From positions 5,002,747 through 5,066,746 of the forward strand of contig CAJINV010000001.1 of the NCBI GenBank assembly GCA_905178155.1: a stretch of DNA of 64,000 nt, in the 5' to 3' direction. This document shows, in pieces, positions 61,518 to 64,000 of this stretch. A model generated the notes under the pieces. That model made no database searches. It was given only the letters and a program-made list of their open reading frames with translations, and was not told where the DNA came from. Position 1 is the first letter of the stretch. Each line of letters begins with the position of its first letter. Position numbers and translations under genes: made by a program. This stretch comes from Amoebophrya sp. A120. Taxonomy: Eukaryota; Sar; Dinophyceae; Syndiniales; Amoebophryaceae.

Positions 61518-61989
61518 CGTTGACCAATTTCACCATGGACGCTCGCAAGCAAGAATACGAGAAGCGCTCCGAATTCGAAGTTTCTTACTTCTTCGAGCCC
61601 GAATTTGGGAGTTTTTTCTGTATTTATAGTCGTTGTCTTGAAATGGCAAAGATAATGAGAGGAACAAATCCTCTTGTGACCGATGCCGCCAAGCTGCCAG
61701 TTTGTATGCTTGGTAGCAAATGAACGGCAGCGCATACGTCTTTGTGTCTGGTGGGAACATCAACAGTGCTTGCATTCTCCGATTTTTTTAGATGGTATTA
61801 CATTCTTTCTCTTTCATCTCGGTCTGTGCGCCATCGCGACCGCCGCTTCGCATTACAGCAGTAGCTTACGTGTGTTTTTCAAAAAGTAAACGGTTGCACG
61901 CAGTAGAAGCCCCTCCAGAACAAACATCTTGTGTTCTTCGTCTATCAAAGTTTGCCCAGGATACTTCTATCTTTCCGAAAATGCATCTT

Positions 61990-64000
61990 CTACGCCCGGC
62001 TGTTGTGCTGTTCCCGACTCGGCGTCATTTGCGTTGGTGTGAACACGCCGCTTTTGTTCGACGCGTTGGTCTCTGCGCGCCGCGTGCCGAACACCGTGAC
62101 GGTCTCCGGCGTCCCGACGGAGATGCCCCGCTGCGCGCGCAAGTTCGACAACCGGGAACTGAAGCTGGAGTGGGCGCTGGCGGGGTTGTAGGCCTGCTGC
62201 GTGCGCATCTTGTCGATCTTCGTGTCGGTTTCCGACCGGATCTGATCCCGCGCGTCGGCGAGCATACGCTCAAAGTTCTTCTGCATCTCCGTCAGTTCCG
62301 CCTGGAAGGCGCCCTCGGTCTCGTCACGCTGGCGGTTCACGGATTCCAGGATGGTCTCCTGCTGCTCGTTCAGAAGTTCGTACACCCGGCTGGACTCCAT
62401 CTGGCTGCTGGTCGACATCACCGCCGGACTGCGGGCGCTGGTCTTTACCGCGTTCATCTCCGCCGTCAGTTTCGTACGTAAACTCTGGATCTTGTCGGTC
62501 GTCTGTTTTTTTTGTTTCAGGTTGATAAAAGATAAACGAAGTTCTTGTGGTGGTGCAGCTGGGAGTACTAGAACAGAAACTAGTAACAAACTTGCTACCC
62601 TAAACTACATATCGTTGAATTTCATTTGTTTTCCTCCTCGACAGAGATCTTCATGCAGGGCATGAAAACGATATTACGATATGCCCTATTTACCTGATTG
62701 TTCAGGGACCGCTCCAACTCCACCATTCTGGAGTCCACCTCGACCGCCGCGGTTTCGTGCTGCGTGGCGAGATTGTCGATCTTTTCCGCGAGGTACGAAA
62801 ACTGTTTGTTGTTGCCCTCCTCCGCTTTCTGCAGTCGCGTGGTCAGTGCCTCGATTTTCCGCACTGCGTCCCGAGCCTGCTGCTCCGCGAGAGCGGAACT
62901 GGAGGTGTGATCCATGGTCGGGGCGCGCGCGCTAGCGTCCTGCGCCATCGCCAGTGCCTGTTGAACGTTTTTTCGAAAAACGTGTACGTTGTAGAAGTTG
63001 AATGGATGTTACTATGCATCCATCTGAAGCAACTAAAAAAGAAGATCAAGATGACCAAAACAGAAACAGATAGAAAGAGAAACATTTTTTCAAGAACGGA
63101 AAAGAGCAAAAAAGTCCTTGTTACGTCTTCCACTTGTCTTCGCAGCCCGTCGATCTCCTGATTCACTGTCATTCGGAAAGCCGCCTGGGAATCGGCAGCT
63201 TCGCGTACTCGCTGGGAAAGTTGTCTGACCTCGGTGGAAGAAGCAGCGTTGACCGCCGGGGAGGGCGGCACTGCTGGGGACGATGTCAAGGGCAACTTGT
63301 GATGCGCTGCGGGCGACTGCTCCTCTCTTGCTGCCGGCGCAAAGACGCTGGTGGTCGCAGGTGCAGCGGGGGCTGCGGTTTGCCCGAAACCTCCGAAGAG
63401 ACTACCAGTACCCAAGGGTGTCGCGTTGGATCCAGAGACGGGTGCTCCACTGTTGTGAAAAATTTGAAATAGTTAAAGGGAGAATCACAAGATGAAGTAA
63501 AAGGAATTGCTGCAGAGGAGCGAGAAGTCACTTAAGAGCAATACGAACAAACCAAAAACAAAACCATCGCGGAGAACATTCTTCATGATGACATATGCTT
63601 GTTTCTGGCTCGTTTTTGCTTTTATTCCTTTTTCGAAACAAGAATTCTAAATGAATCAGAAAAGCGTGGTATGCAATACAAAGTGATGGGCGCAGCTGCT
63701 GTCGCACTGCTGGTTCCGGCTCCGAAAGCGAAGACTGACGCACTTGCGGCCGCGGCACCAAGAGCGCTTCCCGAACTGCTTCCTTGGTCTCCGCCGCTGG
63801 AGACGCCCAGTTTTGCCAGAGTCTCCTTTTTCTTCGCTTCTTGCTCCTTCTGGATCGCTGCCACGTCGACGCCCGGCTTGTAACTCTCGCAGGCACCGCA
63901 CTGGTTCACGTTCTGGTCCCACTTCAGCATGCAGGTGTCGCAGCTCCACTTGTCCTTGTCCTGCGGCTTCAACTGATTCAATGCCAACGGGGGCGTTGCG
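61990..64000 (-). CDS. Nucleoporin-like protein: RanBP2 zinc finger, FG motifs, coiled coil (partial)
   Basis: The window edge cuts the 5' part. The first visible exon (64000-63680) has a RanBP2-type zinc finger, DKWSCDTCMLKWDQNVNQCG then ACESYKPG. Through a GT-AG intron it joins exon 63449-63125, restoring PITFGAPVSGSNATPLGTGS and LFGGFGQTAAP with FG-type motifs, then VRQLSQRVREAADSQAAF. Exons 62957-62694 and 62502-61990 follow, both through GT-AG introns in frame, giving coiled coil (ALTTRLQKAEEGNNKQFSYL, LLNEQQETILESVNRQRDET) and a C-terminal SVGTPETVTVFGTRR. RanBP2 fingers with FG repeats are the signature of Nup153/Nup358-type pore proteins; a long coiled coil is also known in Nup62-group proteins. 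The exact orthologue cannot be named from this fragment. Confidence 0.78.

Noticed and set aside
1-64000. tRNA, rRNA or snRNA genes
   Set aside because: I looked for tRNA-like cloverleaf and conserved B-box sequence and for rRNA core motifs by eye and found none I could support. A covariance-model search would be decisive.

Overview
The window reads as nuclear DNA of a dinoflagellate-lineage alveolate, most plausibly a parasitic one of the Amoebophrya/Syndiniales type. The lines of evidence are: every supported gene lies on the minus strand; genes hold both ordinary GT-AG introns and introns that cannot be GT-AG; several introns are copies of one short terminal-inverted-repeat element (introner); proteins carry long S/T/A/N/G-rich disordered stretches; and a long bicistronic LINE is present. 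The lineage call is inference, since no rRNA or other marker gene is present.

Layout on plus coordinates, all genes minus strand. 0.8-12.5 kb is a LINE-type retrotransposon: ORF1 (9272-12493) has three repeated helical modules and an SR-like tail, and ORF2 (826-7641) has OTU protease, zinc-finger-like, APE-type endonuclease, reverse transcriptase and RNase H regions. A 1.6 kb spacer between them holds a diverged tandem duplication. 14.6-19.2 kb is a multi-exon gene for a secreted Trp/Gly/Asn/Asp-rich protein. 19.4-21.2 kb is a low-complexity protein split by one introner. 22.9-31.5 kb is a fused folate-pathway gene, PabA-PabB-PabC (glutamine amidotransferase, aminodeoxychorismate synthase, aminodeoxychorismate lyase), interrupted by two introners, a 1.36 kb TIR element with 36-bp direct repeats, and a fourth inverted-repeat intron. 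32.8-34.3 kb is a Ser/Lys-rich protein with a signal anchor. 34.4-36.4 kb is a C3HC4 RING protein. 38.1-38.7 kb is a LINE 3' fragment. 40.8-44.9 kb is an ERI1-like DEDDh exoribonuclease. 47.5-50.2 kb is a six-exon-segment coiled-coil protein beginning MGGGCS. 51.0-55.7 kb holds two tandem paralogues with BspA/DUF285-type repeats. 56.5-61.5 kb is an exostosin-like (GT47) protein. 62.0-64.0 kb is the 3' part of a nucleoporin-like gene (RanBP2 zinc finger, FG motifs, coiled coil) cut by the window edge.

The most interesting system is the introner family. Five copies (252-282 bp) start TAT and end ATA, share about 28-bp terminal inverted repeats containing TGTCTGGGTCTGG, and are each flanked by a 5-bp target duplication (four exact, one with a single mismatch). 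In all five, removing the element plus one duplication copy restores an open reading frame; in PabB this rebuilds two conserved motifs exactly. No possible junction in any of the five is GT-AG, yet each allows an AG at the 3' end. Copies occur in both orientations, twice in the same gene, which implies that splicing information lies in the symmetrical termini. The 36-bp-repeat element in the PabA domain follows the same insert-and-splice logic at larger scale.
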